The notes: generated by a model from the letters alone, not told the origin. DNA of 64,000 nt from Stichopus chloronotus (GCA_021234535.1 CM037836.1:15979111-16043110), one strand, 5' to 3'; positions 1-13,122 are shown, counted from the first letter of the stretch. Program-made: numbers and translations.

Positions 1-1425
1 CTGTTTAATTACCATGGAGACCTACAGTGTGATGTTTGCCGATGCTAATTGACAACGTTTAAAGTTTACATACATACTAAACAGGACTCAACATGTGTGA
101 CTGGATTGACTAACATTGACATCACTGTGTGTTCAACATATAGTCACAAAGTTGAGAAAGAAATAAGTCCTAGATCTGCAACTGGTTGCATTACAGCATG
201 TTAAATTTGTAAAGGTATTCTGTACATACATCATTTGGTTCCACTTTGTGATCTCACACACATCCAACCCCAAACAAATGGAAGTGGCTGATTAGTCCAA
301 GAAATAACATATCTTGTTCACTTCCTGTTAAAACTCCTGACTGCGTGCTTTGCAAATTCAGAGATGAGAATTAGGGGTCACGATCCATTTCTTTGACCCG
401 GAACTTTGGATTTCACTGCAGACACTTTGATACCCTTTTTATCTTTACTTTTTCTTTTCTTCTCTAGATTGCACCTTTCAATTTATAAGTATAGGTTCCT
501 TAGTACTTCATGTATGTTCAGAGGGGTTGGATGCCTTAGTCTCTCAGACTAACACAACATATCATATTGTTACATTGGTAGGCTAACAGAATTTACAAAC
601 AGACAAAGCTAGTCTTTGAAGAATGCAATCACCTTCATCACAAATGAATGCAGGCCTGGTCAGGGCCATTTGTTTTACAACTGAGCTCTAGGCCAAGGAC
701 ATTAACTGGCATACAAAATCACATGCACGATGAAAGAATCTAAATATACATATACAACACAGAAGTGGATGAGGTATCTGTATATGGACAGAGAGGGCAG
801 TGTTGAAAAGCAAAGGGCAGGGTAGGTCAATCAGCATAACGACTGTGATTATTTTCTGATTTGTCTTACAACGTGATCCATTTCATACTGCGGTGATCAT
901 AAATCAATAAATTGATGAATGAATGAGTGAATTCAGTGACTGGTACTTGCATTGTCAGAGCAATCCATATGATACTGGTTTGTCAATCACATTTCAACCT
1001 GGACTGTACATCTGAAAGGAGAGTATTAGCTACACTAATGTTGCTTGCAAAAATAAAGACATTACTTGAAAAGACCAGGTCATCAAAATGACCTATTTTC
1101 TAATGGAAAAATTGCAATTGACAGTTACAAGTAAACATGTTGAGTGAAACAACAAACTGTAAAGGCAGCATCAAATGCTCTAGGAATTATTTTTACCTCA
1201 CACCTTTAGCACAGATATAGCGTCAGAGCCAAGCAAACAACTTTTGCATTGGGCACTGTTGCAGTAGAGTGAAGAGAGACAATGGGAAGCGAAGTAAATA
1301 TCTTTCTACCTAGGCCGACCAAGAGAAACTTTACTACAAGCAGAAATTTTCTGCCAAGACAGATCACCAAAGAAAACCACTAACATGTACCTCTCATGAG
1401 GGAGACAATATAGATGGCAGTGTTT
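1..1425. other. Non-coding stretch, nothing recognised
   Basis: I see no convincing exon, RNA gene or repeat here. The only simple feature is a short run of GAAT/GATGAAT words near 905-935. Reading frames are short and lack paired splice signals. Confidence 0.4.
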
Positions 1426-1570
1426 CCCCACAACTCCCTGGTGTGGGTATCTACACATGTAACTATTCTTGCCCTTTGCCTCATTAATGCATACCTTTGA
1501 CACTCGCTCTAATAGTCCTCGAAACCAATTCTAGCACGTACCGCGCCCTCTACGGCCTAGCCCGCCCTTG
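1426..1570 (+). repeat. Dispersed repeat G, copy 1
   Basis: This is the first of seven copies of an unclassified dispersed repeat. The recognisable core is CAACTC-CTGGTGTGGGTAT, then a CTTGCCC..TCATTAATGCAT block, then CCAATTCTAGCAC and a GCCCTCTA-like block. The same order of blocks recurs at 4.70, 8.40, 16.78, 17.76 and 37.42 kb on the plus strand and at 25.28 kb on the minus strand. It has no obvious internal pol III promoter or poly(A) tail, so I do not assign it to a SINE class. Confidence 0.55.
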
Positions 1571-3077
1571 TTTGCCTTTCGCTGGAGTGCCTCATGACGC
1601 TGTTTTAAAGTCTATCATAAGTACGTGTCTACGATGGGAATTGTACATTACCAGATGGTTGTTTTATCTAGCACATCAAAGGTGAAATATGTGACAAGTG
1701 AGTATGTGAGAATTGGAAACATCTGCATGCCTCAGCTGGCCACAATTTCTGCCTACCAACCAACTTAATAATTTGCTATTAAACTGCTCATTCCCATCGG
1801 ATGGGCTAAGAAAAGAAGTGTAAGACAGGAACTTCAACTTCCACAGCAAAAAGGTCTTTATCCGTACCTGCAGAGTGCTGCAATTGCCTTTGAAATTGAA
1901 CGTTTTTTTACTGTGCGATACGTTTCTCGTATCAATTCTTGAAAGCACCTTGTGTCTGCTTTCTACACTTGTGACAACTTTGACACACAAGTTTGCGCCA
2001 AAATATAACCATTCAAGCGATTAAGGTTGGCATAGTGTACAGTATTTACAGTACCACAATCTCTCGCCACGCCAACTGCTAAATGTGTGCAGGATTGAGC
2101 ATAGGCAACGAGGCATCAATTCATCCTTATAAATGACCTCCATTTCTGTAGATCTACTTCCAACCGAACAAATTGTCGGCTTACTCTTCGACTACCATAC
2201 ATGCAACCCCAGTTGGACAAATAGAGGACAGATGTTGAAACACATGGAGCTAATTATACTCTACAGACAAATCAAATCTGAGAAATTAACTCTCACTTCA
2301 AGTGCCCTGCTATTAATATTTCAACTTCAGATTATACATATGATTTAACCAACACTAAAAGGAACTTCAAGAGTGCAATTTATGTGGAAATCATGCAGCT
2401 AACGGGTTACATAACTGCTCACATCTCCGCTGGATTAATACCAGAAAAGTGCGGAATAGTAGTTCGAGACACTCTATTTGTTTTGACATTTTGTGCGCAG
2501 AAACTCCCTGCTGGCTAGCAAGGCAAGAAAGACATAGCACCAAACAGGATAACCACGTTTGGTCAATTAAAAAGATATAAACATACCTCATGGCAAGCAC
2601 CCGAAAGTTAATCAATTGACCAGATATTAATCATAGTCCCCCCTCAAAAAAATAAAAAAAAATACAGGAAACACATGTACAATTTAATATCAACTCAGCT
2701 AATGCTGCAAAAATATTGCCTCAGTGTATTCATCATTTTATGAAATTGCACTTTCTACAAGTTTGCAGGAACAGACTGAAAGCTTTGTTGCTTAAATGCA
2801 TAGAAGGTGTAAAAGTAATGAACCACAAAAAAAAAACAAAACAAAGCAGAATAGACATATCGCACGGTAAACGCGAGCAAAGATGCAATGTAGTAGTGGC
2901 GATATGCAACATAGCATACCATGCACTGCATTACAACATGAAATGTGGCACAACTATCATAAAAGCCAATGGGAATCAGCATAAGGCACACTGCAAATAC
3001 ATCAGTGATGACTGTATGTCTATATTATTACTAAATTTCTGATGACTAAAATTCACAGAAAGGTACCTTCAGACGTT
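1571..3077. other. Non-coding stretch, nothing recognised
   Basis: There is no supported gene or repeat. A-rich runs occur near 2645-2660 and 2827-2836. A minus-strand CATGAG followed by GTATGT at 2588 resembles a splice donor but has no supporting coding sequence. Confidence 0.4.
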
Positions 3078-3437
3078 GCAGAGATGCATTGCAGGGATGC
3101 AATGCAGTGATGCATTTCAGTAAAGCACTGCAGTCATATATACTTCAGTGATGTATTGCAGTGATGTATTGCAGTGATGCATTGCAGTGATGCACTTCAG
3201 TGATGCATTTCAGTGATGCATTTCAGTGATGCATTACAGTAATGCAATTTAGTGGGTATGCACATCAGTGATGCATTGCAGTGCGGCATCAGTGTGATAT
3301 GCACTTCAGTGATGTACCAATTGCAGTGATGCATTGTAGTGATGCATTTCAATGATGCATCAGTGTGATATATGCACTTCAGTGATGCATTGCAGTGGTA
3401 TGGACTTCAGTGATATGCAATTGCAGTGGTGTATTTC
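3078..3437. repeat. GATGCA minisatellite
   Basis: This is a degenerate tandem array of a roughly 12-14 bp word of the type CAGTGATGCATT(G/T). It is repeated more than twenty times with interruptions such as CAGTGTGATATGCACTTCAG. The unit contains the palindrome ATGCAT. Units vary in length and sequence, which suggests an old array maintained by slippage or unequal exchange. It is not a CRISPR array: spacers are absent and the genome is eukaryotic. Confidence 0.85.
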
Positions 3438-4007
3438 AGTCATACAACAAAATGCAGTGATTCAGCACAATCGAGATATCCAAAAGGTGGTCAGACTGTA
3501 CACATTGGCCTACATGCAGTAGTATGCATCTCAACAGAGATGCAATGCAGCAAAAACAGAACCAATATTAGGATTATAATGAACAACTGGCAGGCAGTGA
3601 CATTCCCAAACTCAATACTGATGCAGTTCTCATGAAAAGTAGTACAAGAGGAGGACAGTATAAACACACAACTCCAAACTATTTCACAATCTTCGTGTCT
3701 GACAACGTAAAGTACACTGTATCTGCACATCAGCATTGTTTATTCCCCATCAGGTAACGCACATGACCAAATTCAAGAAGTATATTAAATCTAAGGATTT
3801 GTCCCATATTTGCAAAACCATTAATTATTCAAGTTTGCCCTCTGAGAGATTTACTTCAGTCAATCAAAACAAAGCAGCAGGAATGGAGAGCAGGAGTCTA
3901 TTAGAAATCATGGGATTAACAAAAACACGAAAGGCCAAAAAAAAGAAAGAAAGACGTAATGGCTGACGGCAGCAACAGACAACGGGACGACCACAGTTGG
4001 TTTCACT
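3438..4007. other. Non-coding stretch between array and element A
   Basis: This is unique-looking AT-rich sequence. An A/G-rich run at 3930-3957 precedes the element. No exon is supported. Confidence 0.4.
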
Positions 4008-4011
4008 TTAG

Positions 4012-4355
4012 AGGGAAATAGGGCATTCAGAAAACAACAACATGACATACAGAGAAAATAGTTTTAATCACTGTTAAACCATCAGTCTCATTAATACACA
4101 TCTGCCAAAGCTTTAACTCCTCAAAACATTATGCATGTGCTGAGTAACAGAAGATGCATCACTTGTATTTTGAAAAGTTTGGGTGAACAAATTACTTTTG
4201 AGCGAAAAATGACTGAATTTCTATCTGTGAGAAACTCATTCCTTGAAAAGAAGATTACTGTCCTTCCTTATTGTAAATAATCTATCATTCTATGTCCACA
4301 AACACTGGTTTTAAAAATATGGTTGTTTTCTGTAAAACAAACACCTTATTTCCCT
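4012..4355 (-). mobile_element. TTAA-flanked MITE, family A, copy 1
   Basis: This is a 344-bp non-autonomous element with terminal inverted repeats. The left end reads AGGGAAATAGGGCATT and the right end is its inverse, ending TTATTTCCCT. It is flanked by TTAG (4008-4011, one change from TTAA) and TTAA (4356-4359). The interior matches the copy at 9879-10229 in reverse orientation, sharing blocks such as ATAATCTATCATTCT. It has no coding capacity. TTAA target duplication is the hallmark of piggyBac-type transposition, so an unlinked transposase is inferred, not seen. Confidence 0.8.
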
Positions 4356-4696
4356 TTAATAGCACATGAATGTAGAAAGCAGTGTCATAACCTAAATACA
4401 CCTTGACGTCTCCTCAAAACCAAAGATGGTTAAGTTCATCAAACAGAGTTCTTCAAAGTGTAGAATTTCGACTTGAATCAATGAAGGGGCAGCGTTTTTG
4501 TCGTCCGTTTTTTTTTTTCTGGGGGGTGCAAAAAATGACAAAATTGAGGAAACTGTTTGGCGAAATGGAGTACCTGGTGAAACAGTGCACATGCAAAGTT
4601 TGCTGAAAGTATTATGGCTGACAAATGAAGAACAAAACGGCACAAAGCTCCAAACTCTGGTGGAATAAGGTCATCTCAATTTGGATTAATTGTAAT

Positions 4697-4845
4697 CCCC
4701 ACTGTAACTCTTTGGTGTGGGTATTCACGAGTGACTACTCGTTAGTTACACCTTGCTTCACTAATGCATTAAGTTTGACCGAGCTCAAAAAGCAATCGAA
4801 ATCTATTCTGACACCCTGCCCTCTGAGACTAGGCTCACGATCATA
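4697..4845 (+). repeat. Dispersed repeat G, copy 2
   Basis: It carries the same ordered blocks as the other copies: CTTTGGTGTGGGTATTCACG, then CACCTTGCTTCACTAATGCAT, then ATCTATTCTGACACCCTGCC. The copy is diverged, with a short insertion (TACTCGTTAG) between the first two blocks. Confidence 0.55.
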
Positions 4846-7800
4846 GGGCTGAGCACAAATCTCCAAACTGTGATTAAATAGGGTCATCTCAATATGGATT
4901 ACAGTGATTGCAAGAGAAAAATGTTCGCTGCTAAAAAAAAATGACAACATCATTAATACGATAACTTTAATCTGCCGGTCTTTCTGATATTTCATTATTT
5001 CGCCAGACCTACACTGTAACTATGCAAAGTTGTAAAGCATCTTGCGTTTCCTGTGTGCATATACAAAAACTTCCAAAAAAGCCAAAGAGATTTTTTCACC
5101 ACAGAGAGCCAATCCCAAAATAACATTTGTTAATCTCCATTACAGTTTGTGTTACATCTTTTCCAAAATTTTGGGACATGCCAGTTTCACAAAATTCCAA
5201 ATTGCATTCATCAGAAATACGAACAAAAACAAACACATCTTGAATCTCTGTTTACGAACAAAATCATGCTGGCATTTTGAGAGACGCAACTCCCTGTGGG
5301 CATGTGATGAAGGCCATTCTCTCCTCTCCACTAACTGCAATCTTGGTATGATTGCAGCACTTCTCATGACCACTTTGAGGAGTCTATATCACTAAATTCG
5401 CAACGAGTAAATTGAGGATAAATCAAATGTTTGAGGAGATGCTGACGCACTCAACATCATTGACTGATGGTGGGATATTGCACTCAAAAACATGATTTCT
5501 TTTTTTTGAACTAGATCACCTTGTTTCTTTTCAGAGAAAAACAACACAGCATTTGAATTGACTTCGTCATAACCCGGTTACGTGGGAATCTCCTGATCAC
5601 AGTCCTGATACATCTCTACAATACCTACTAAACAGTTGTCCTGAATGGAGTTGGGTATAGTCCCAGGGGCAAGGCACACTGACTCAAAAGTGCACAGACA
5701 AACAGATTTTGTAACAGTGTTGACATTCAGTCTGACAAGCAAATACTGTAAGTCTAGTTCTTAGTTCTAGTTGATATATACTATTAATTACCATAACTTT
5801 GATTTTCCGATGTTATACTGCAATCAAACCAACCACCCCCCCGTGTAGTGCCTACTATTCAAAACTACTTGTGTCGACAGCAAAAACCAATGCTGGTAAA
5901 GGTATCGCTCACCCTACACATTTGGCGCTTTGGTTTGTTCACATCATATTCCGATCATAACTTTGGTCAAATCATATTCTAAGCAAAGGTTTTCAGGCTC
6001 GTGAATACCATGAAGTCGTCTACGATCCTCTCTTTGAAATTAATGGACGTCATATCTACGGGATCTTATACGGGACCCATGTCCACCTCAAAACAATTTA
6101 CATAACAGGCACACCTATGCAGCTGCCTCTTTGTGGTATCCCAGACCATGATTATCCCTTTAAAGTTGAGGATTTACAATCCACAGCTATACTCTTACAA
6201 ATTGCACATGACACTTAAATTGAAGAGAAAACTAATTTGATTGTAAAATAATTCTAATCAATTAAATCTTGTTTGATGCAAAGGAGAGAGAAAAGTGAAA
6301 ACCGAAAGCTAAAAAAAAATCCCGCTCAGTCAACAAACACAGTTTCGACTCATTTCAACAAGTGGCAGTATTGTTCCTGATGAGTGTAAATTTCACAAAA
6401 AAGATGGGAGTAAAAATTACAATGTAAAAATGTTGCATTGAGCTGAGATGTACCATCTCTGATTATTAGATGAAAGAAATGAAACTCCGATAAGTTTTCA
6501 TGACATGACAATTATTATAGCATATAGTTAAGTAGTGTTTGTGAAAAGAATATAAGCTGACAACCTTTTGTGGAGTCAACAAATTCCCTTGTTTTCAAAA
6601 ACTTCAAGACTACATGTGACACTTCCAATCAAAGTGAATATTAAACATCATGAAAGCTTTTCACTGGACTGATTTTTTTTCTTTGGTGGAGTTAAGGTAA
6701 AAGGCTGAAAATCTTCCCTCCCCCCAACTTGGAGAGCTTAGTACACCACCTGTGAGTGTCTACAGTAGCTGTAGATTGATCAAAGCCTTGATATATACTG
6801 CACAGGTGGTTTAATCAAATCTTACATGTTAATGATCACGGAGGCTCCGTTCAGGTGCTCTGGGATGCCTCCTCGTCCGAAGGACTCTGTTCCTTTTGTA
6901 GTACAAGGTCCGACAGCCTGCTTGATTGAAATTCACTCAACTTTAGGGTTGATGAGTTAGAGGCATGACAGGTTTGCCCAAAGGCCTTTTACATTTGCAC
7001 AATTAATGTTGTGCTCACACACACACACATACCATGTGTATCTAACAAATGGAGCAGAATGATGAATTAAGTCCTGAGATTTGAATGGTACGTAAGTAGT
7101 CTAGCGCTGACATACATCACAAATCTATGCAGACAGTCAGATTTTGTTTGCGCAAATTTGGATCTGCAATAAATTGCTCTCAGAATTCAGACAAATACCA
7201 CAAACAAGAAAACAAGCGACTTCTGTGAAACTACTTTTGGAATATTAGGCACGGCAAAATATGAAAGCTACAAAACTATGTCACATGCCACTACTGTAAA
7301 ACAAGGAAGTGAACACGATTTTTGTTGAAAATTAAAGATCTGTGATTCTGTCATTGCTGAGTGTTTAAGATACTTTTGAACATATTCTGTCGGACCTAGG
7401 AAAATGTGAAGTGCTACATAATGCAAAAAGGATATGTTTGCTCAGTCACGTATACTCAGACGAATAACTGTTTCTTTCTTGTTTATCTACAGATGCTTCT
7501 CGCTTTTAAACTGCCAACAAGCACATTGAGACTTTTTTTTTTTAATGTGTTTGCACAATGCCTAAAAGGCTGTTTATTCTTTTAAAAAGGTACAAAATGA
7601 TGTGCTCAATGCTGGTTCACTGCACACCCGTTTTCTGTAGCTCTCACAATTAGCTTTTACCTGCAGTACTAACATTCCTTATAACTGTACATGCATTAAC
7701 TTGTATCTAAGAGCGACGATAAATATAGTCTGTTTGTTAAACTAAAAGTTATTTACTGAAACAAAGTCATGGAATATGCATCACAGTGACAAGTTCAGCT

Positions 7801-8084
7801 GCACACATCCCAGTATCTGAGACTGGTCTCACTGAAAATTTCAACAGGACAACCTGATTTTGTTATGAGATTATCCTTCACTTCAGATAACCACATCAGC
7901 GTGGTACCTGAATCAACTTAAGAAGTTTGTTTGGAATATCCGACAATGAAATCTAACAACGAAATCACATTGCAAGCAGCATAACACAAATGTGTTTAAG
8001 TGGAATTGTATTAAAGAAATGGGTTTTGAGCAGGACAACCTCACTAGCAATAAACAATAATTAGACATATAATAAGCCAAATCC
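4846..8084. other. Non-coding stretch
   Basis: No gene is supported over these 3.2 kb. I note a short AC microsatellite (about 7015-7028) and several T or A runs. A pyrimidine-rich tract ending in CAG at 7472-7493 resembles a plus-strand splice acceptor, followed by about 30 open codons, but there is no donor and no recognisable protein. Confidence 0.4.
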
Positions 8085-8320
8085 ACCAAAGTGCTCATCG
8101 CGCTTTACAAACACAAGAATAGAAAAAGCAAAGTAGGAAGTAAGGAACCAGATCCCTCGACAAAATATTGGTGCTATAATGCAATATGCATAAGGTAAGT
8201 TTTCAATCTTTTCTTAAAAATATCAAGTGACTCACTGCAAAATGAACACCTAAATAGGCAACTTATTCCAAATTCGTGGAGCAGCCACATTTTGCACATT
8301 AGTTGCCAATTGGAAAACCA
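8085..8320 (+). repeat. Probable non-LTR retroelement 3-prime fragment
   Basis: The order of blocks GCGCTTTACAAA, AAGGTAAGTTTTCAATC, a CAAGTGACTC block and GGCAACTTATTCCAAATTC followed by GTGGAGCAGCCAC resembles the shared 3-prime module of L2/CR1-like elements and their SINE partners in many marine animals. The assignment is from remembered pattern only, and no reverse transcriptase is present. It is old and diverged. Confidence 0.4.
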
Positions 8321-8400
8321 GATGCAATTGTTCAAATTTCAACACTGTCATCAATACACTACAACACAGGACAAAACAACACAAGTACAATATGTTCCAT

Positions 8401-8570
8401 CACCACAACTCACTAGTGTGGGTATTCATGAGTGGCTGCACTTACCCCTTTGTCACACTAATGCATTCATATGACCTCGCTCCAAATCCATCTGAAATCA
8501 ATTCTAGCACTGCGCCCTCTAATACAGGGCTCGCCCAAATGTTTGTGCTTTCACTCGAATCTGTACGACA
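8401..8570 (+). repeat. Dispersed repeat G, copy 3
   Basis: This is one of the best preserved copies. Its blocks are ACTCACTAGTGTGGGTATTC, ACTTACCCCTTTGTCACACT, AATGCATTCATATGACC, ATCAATTCTAGCACTGCGCC and a trailing GGGCTCGCCC. The similarity to the 37.4 kb copy continues through CGACATGTCCA near 8568, so the full unit is about 170-180 bp. Confidence 0.65.
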
Positions 8571-9874
8571 TGTCCACAGTTCAATTCAGCAAATTATGTA
8601 AAGTCTGTCTGAGGTCTATGTACCTATTCCAACATGTGAAGGACATGTTTATCATTTCCCTACATTCATCTTACAGACTTATACCAAAGACTCCACAATG
8701 TCTCCAGAAAACTGGTGATGTGACTATGATACTGAATCGATCTGTCCACACTACATCCATTCTACAGTCTCCTCACTGCATTCCTGTTCAGTACACACTC
8801 TTGCCTGTCCTATCGCAACACCAGCATCTCCTCAAAGTAATAACTTCCTGCAGGTCAACCAACGGAGGTTGCAAGTGACTCTCCTATTGAAAAAGTCCTA
8901 TGAGGCAACCTATGGTATAGTCCTCCAATCCTTAAAATCTCCACAAAACTTTTGAGAAACTTTTTCAAACATCTCTTTTTCTTTGATGTTTTCCTATAAT
9001 ATTGCTCTTTTTTTCCTCCTTCTGTTGTACCAGCAGCATATAATTGACCAGTCAGGATTCTGAACTATGTAAATAATAACTGTAACAACTAAAACATCAG
9101 TTGATGGAAAGGGAAGGGGCAGGTACGGATAAAAACCAGCACTGCAATTGCAGCTGGAATAGTTCCGTTAATAGAATTCTTTAAACCTAATACAATTCAA
9201 TCTTGTAGGAAATGGATACAGATATCAAGCATCATTGTATCAACAGTGTGGTGACAACCTTCCTACAGATGAGAAAAAATAAAATAACAATGGATAACGG
9301 ATCCTTTTAAATTATGCAAAAGGATATTTTTAGGTTCTTTAATTTTCATATAAAAGCGCTTCTTTCACTAATTTGAAGAATTCTCTCATAGTTGCTTCCA
9401 CAGGAATCTTTGGTAATTAACCTTTACGTATAATCACTCTCTAAGTGACTATTGTTTTTTTTTCTCTTCTCCCTTGGCTTGGTTGCAGTTCATCCCTAAT
9501 TAGCAAACACAACATGTATGGAAGCCTTTATCCTTAAAAAAAAAAATAGTCAAGATTGTAGGTAATTACAAACGACGGAGGAGATATCTTGTAGAAGTAA
9601 ACGAGGGACAAACATAATTCAGACACACTATGCTTGTCATGCACACAGAAAAAGCATCTACTAATAAGAATATTAAATTAACTGATGATCAACCATATGT
9701 TCCAATGTGATAGAGAAATTTAGAGAGAAGCCTGTCTAGAAGACTATGCACACACCAAATCCACGGTTTTGTTTTGTTTAAGTTTCATGTCTTGAGACTT
9801 GTGCCATAATATAGACCTTACAGGGTTAGGTTATGGTCAGAAATGTAATAGGAACGGTTAGGGGGTACAAGTCC
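8571..9874. other. Non-coding stretch
   Basis: There are T-rich runs near 8980-9020 and 9455-9470 and an A run at 9537-9546. No exon, RNA gene or repeat can be supported. Confidence 0.4.
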
Positions 9875-9878
9875 TTAA

Positions 9879-10229
9879 AGGGAAATAGGGCGTTTGTTTT
9901 AGAGAAGCCATTCATATTTTTGAAACCAATATTTGTGGACGTAGAATGATAGATTATTCAAAATAAGGAAGGACAGTAGCCTTCTCTTCAAGAAATAAGC
10001 TCCTCAAAGATAGAAATTCAGTTACAGTATTTGTTGCTCAACATGAATTTGTTCACCCAAACTTTTCAAAATTCAAATGATGCATCTTCCATTACTCATC
10101 ACATGCATAATGTTTTGAGGAGATGAAGCTTTGGTGGATGTTTATTTATGAGACCGAATGGTTTAACAATGATTACCTCTATATTCTTTTGTATGTCATG
10201 TTGGTGTATTCTAAATGCCCTATTTCCCT
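9879..10229 (+). mobile_element. TTAA-flanked MITE, family A, copy 2
   Basis: This is the best preserved copy of family A (351 bp). It has 17-bp terminal inverted repeats AGGGAAATAGGGCRTTT and intact TTAA on both sides (9875-9878 and 10230-10233). The interior matches the reverse complement of 4012-4355 and is also shared with 29994-30369. It has no reading frame that could encode a transposase. Confidence 0.88.
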
Positions 10230-10617
10230 TTAAGACTTGTCCAAATACATAATATCATGTTACGGACTGGGCGATGTAGGAAATAAAGTTGTCAATGTGC
10301 ATGCAAGTTCCTTCCATGAAAGTGAAAAGCAAGGCTAAATAAATACATTAGCATTAGTACCTGTATACTGTAAGTCTACGATGTGAATCTACAGTATAGA
10401 GAACATACGGTCCTCTCACAGCTGTGAACATCAACTACACACTTTGCTGAAGTTAGAGCTTCTTGTAGGCAGCATTCCTTTGAGAACGCTACAAGATCAT
10501 TTTCTCTTGAAGTTACATGCGGCGCATCAATCTGATGCAAACAGCTTATCTAACTTTACCACAAAAGGACCATTTACATTTCCATTCAAATATGAACAGC
10601 AATACAGAGCATTTTAA

Positions 10618-11190
10618 AGGTCTTGTGACATGAAAATGACATTTTAAGGTATAGGGTGCATTAGGCATTCAAAATGTTGAAAATAGCCACAAATTGCGTC
10701 AAAATCCGTCAAAAATTGACAAATTTACAGGCAAAATAGTGTCTCACAGCTGTGTCATGAATAAACATTGGCTAAATATGCAAATTTGTGACATCAGGAG
10801 AGGGACTCCCAGGATATGTCTTATGTTAATCCTTTGTTTATGTATAACCTTTATTTCAAGGTCATTTGAGAATTTTACATGCCCAGAGGGTTTAATTTTG
10901 GAAGCATGTGTTTTCTCCTTCAAAAATATCGATATCACTTACCAATGTGAAACTCAGTAATTAAGTAATTAAGAGGCAAAATATATAGGGTTAACAAAAG
11001 AAAAACTTACACTGTGCAACACTCCACATCATCTGTTTTGCATTCTCTTCAAACTTTGGAAAGTCGTATCTCAAAAACGATAATAGATACAAACAAAATT
11101 CCAACGGATTTTCACTCAGGGACCGTCAGGGTTTTACTTTCTCACGTTTGCATGAAGGGAGCTCTTTTCTGGAAGCATATCACACAACCT
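10618..11190 (+). mobile_element. TTAA-flanked element, family D, copy 1
   Basis: This is a 573-bp element flanked by TTAA at 10614-10617 and 11191-11194. Its inverted ends are AGGTCTTGTGACAT and ATATCACACAACCT. Almost the whole length aligns with the reverse complement of 59201-59781. Shared blocks include AAATAGCCACAAATT, TGCAAATTTGTGAC, ATCACTTACCAATGTG and TCCAACGGATTTTCA. Local reading frames are by-products of the repeat. The ACTTAC motif inside it therefore should not be read as a splice donor. Confidence 0.82.
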
Positions 11191-11194
11191 TTAA

Positions 11195-12750
11195 TGAATC
11201 CCAAAAAGAACCTGGTTTCCCTCACTTGCCTCACTCTTGTGAGTATTCATGATCGAGCTGTAACATGCTCCTGAATGAAGTTCAAACACCATATCCTCTA
11301 TGTAAGTGAATGTAAGTGTACGTAAGTGTACATCTGCCACGTAAATTGGATAGTTACGAGTGACAAAGCTACTTGCAATATAGTTTGTTGGTCACAGCTA
11401 CAGCTACTTTTACTAGCAGCTAATTGACATAGAATGACAAACCACTGTACAGTACTAAACATCAAAAGCATTAGCCAATCTTGAAATGTTCCAAATGCAT
11501 CACATTTAAACATCTAGAGAGCAACAAAACAGAATCAGAGGTTTGGCTTTCACGCTTAAAATGATGGATGTGTAGCGGTGACACAGAAATGTTAGTATCT
11601 ATAGCTTTTGTTACCTTCTACGGTATTTTTAAGAGGATACTTACAGTGTTGTCAGATCAACACACAGATGTCCATTATTGAAGCATCCCTGCATTTGGCC
11701 AACACCTGACCTTTTATAACTGCATGAACTGATTGGTTCTTACATTCCCTGCCACCGTTGCAGTGCAGGCCAAGGCAAACGGCAGAAATCTTTTTCAAAG
11801 AAGCAATTCAATTATCTTCCAACATATTGTTCATGCTATGTACAATTATCCTCCTATGCCATCCAAGTTAACCATAATAACCCAAACTTAACATGAACAG
11901 GGCTACATTTGCAAGACCTAGACATTCAATACTACAGGTTGCAGGAATATGCCACAGTAACTATCGGATTTTGACGATTCCATTGACCGTCTTCCTACTG
12001 AGCTCTGCAGCGAACATGAAATCAAGCTGACAGTTAGTGGATCCACACTACCCTTTGTAACAACATCGACGAACACATCGACTGTCGACGTTTGCTTTTT
12101 ACAAAACAACGTCACGCATGTGGTGGAGAACAAAAATATTGACAGAATGATTCACTTTCTGGAGTGTTTACATACGGCACACCAATGATCCGCAGGGGCG
12201 CTTGAACTTGAAATATTCTCAAGATCTGTCCTAAACTGCGATATATATATGTACAGCACAAAACGTGTGACAGAAATACACAGAGTGGGATCTGAGAACC
12301 AGGGGAGTTCTAGAGAAGATGCATCAAAATTTGACTATCTAATTTCCGCACTTTCGACAGATCCCTGTAATGTATCTTTGATGTGGTATGATTCACTTCC
12401 TGAGATAGTGAAGCTATTATAATGTAGAAATCAAATCTGCAAGACACTGTAGTAACTGTCACTAAATGTAGCAATGGATGCCTACAGCCGGAACTGTCTG
12501 ATCATTGCCTATGATTGGTTCACATCCGTATGTAACCTCTCACGCATGGGAAAATCTCTGGCAGGTGAAGATTCAACATGGATGTGACTTTTTGTCATGT
12601 CTTTTTTTTTTCCATTGAGCAACACTGTGACAAAATTTGCAAAACATGTCTTTACTGTGGCTGGCTCCCTGATTTTGAACTAAAGATAATAGCTGCAAAA
12701 TGGAACTTGACTGTTGAACTTCACACTTTTCCTTTTTGTTTTTATAAGTA
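11195..12750. other. Non-coding stretch with a tiny GTAAGTG array
   Basis: A 10-mer GTAAGTGTAC is repeated three times at about 11302-11331. On the minus strand a TATAAAAGG word (near 11715) lies upstream of an ATG whose short frame runs into ACACT-GTAAGTATCC at about 11636-11645. This could be a small first exon, but nothing confirms it. Confidence 0.35.
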
Positions 12751-12754
12751 TTAA

Positions 12755-13118
12755 AGAGGCTCATTGAGTTGTTTTGTGAAATTCACTCAATTTTTCTAAA
12801 CCAGTCAGGTTTCCTTCACATACTAATGACAGTCAAACTAAAAGGATCCCAAAGTTTTACATACGTTGGAACATTAATGAGTGAGTAACCAACGATTAAA
12901 TTTGGTTTTTGAAACTTTGTGACCAGACATTTTCACATTAGTACATTCACATGCACACAATCAGAGCAAGTAATGGTCAAAAATTCGAAAAAATTGACAG
13001 TTTTCATATAACTATTGGAAGTGAAACTTGACTAATTATGCTAATTGTGAGTATTGTCGTGTGTTTGTATACTTCAAAATCACCGCAATCTTTACTGATA
13101 TCAACTCAATGAGCCCCT
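12755..13118. mobile_element. TTAA-flanked MITE, family C
   Basis: This 364-bp element has terminal inverted repeats AGAGGCTCATTGAGTTG and CAACTCAATGAGCCCCT. TTAA lies at 12751-12754 and at 13119-13122. It is the only copy in this window. The inner part of its terminal repeat (ATTGAGTTG) is shared with family B, so the two may be related subfamilies. It is non-coding. Confidence 0.82.
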
Positions 13119-13122
13119 TTAA

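Noticed and set aside
3078..3437. CRISPR-like repeat array
   Set aside because: The repeats are contiguous and degenerate with no spacers, and the genome is clearly eukaryotic.
11001..11009. ACTTAC splice-donor motif on the minus strand near 11.0 kb
   Set aside because: It lies inside element D; such motifs in D are repeat sequence.
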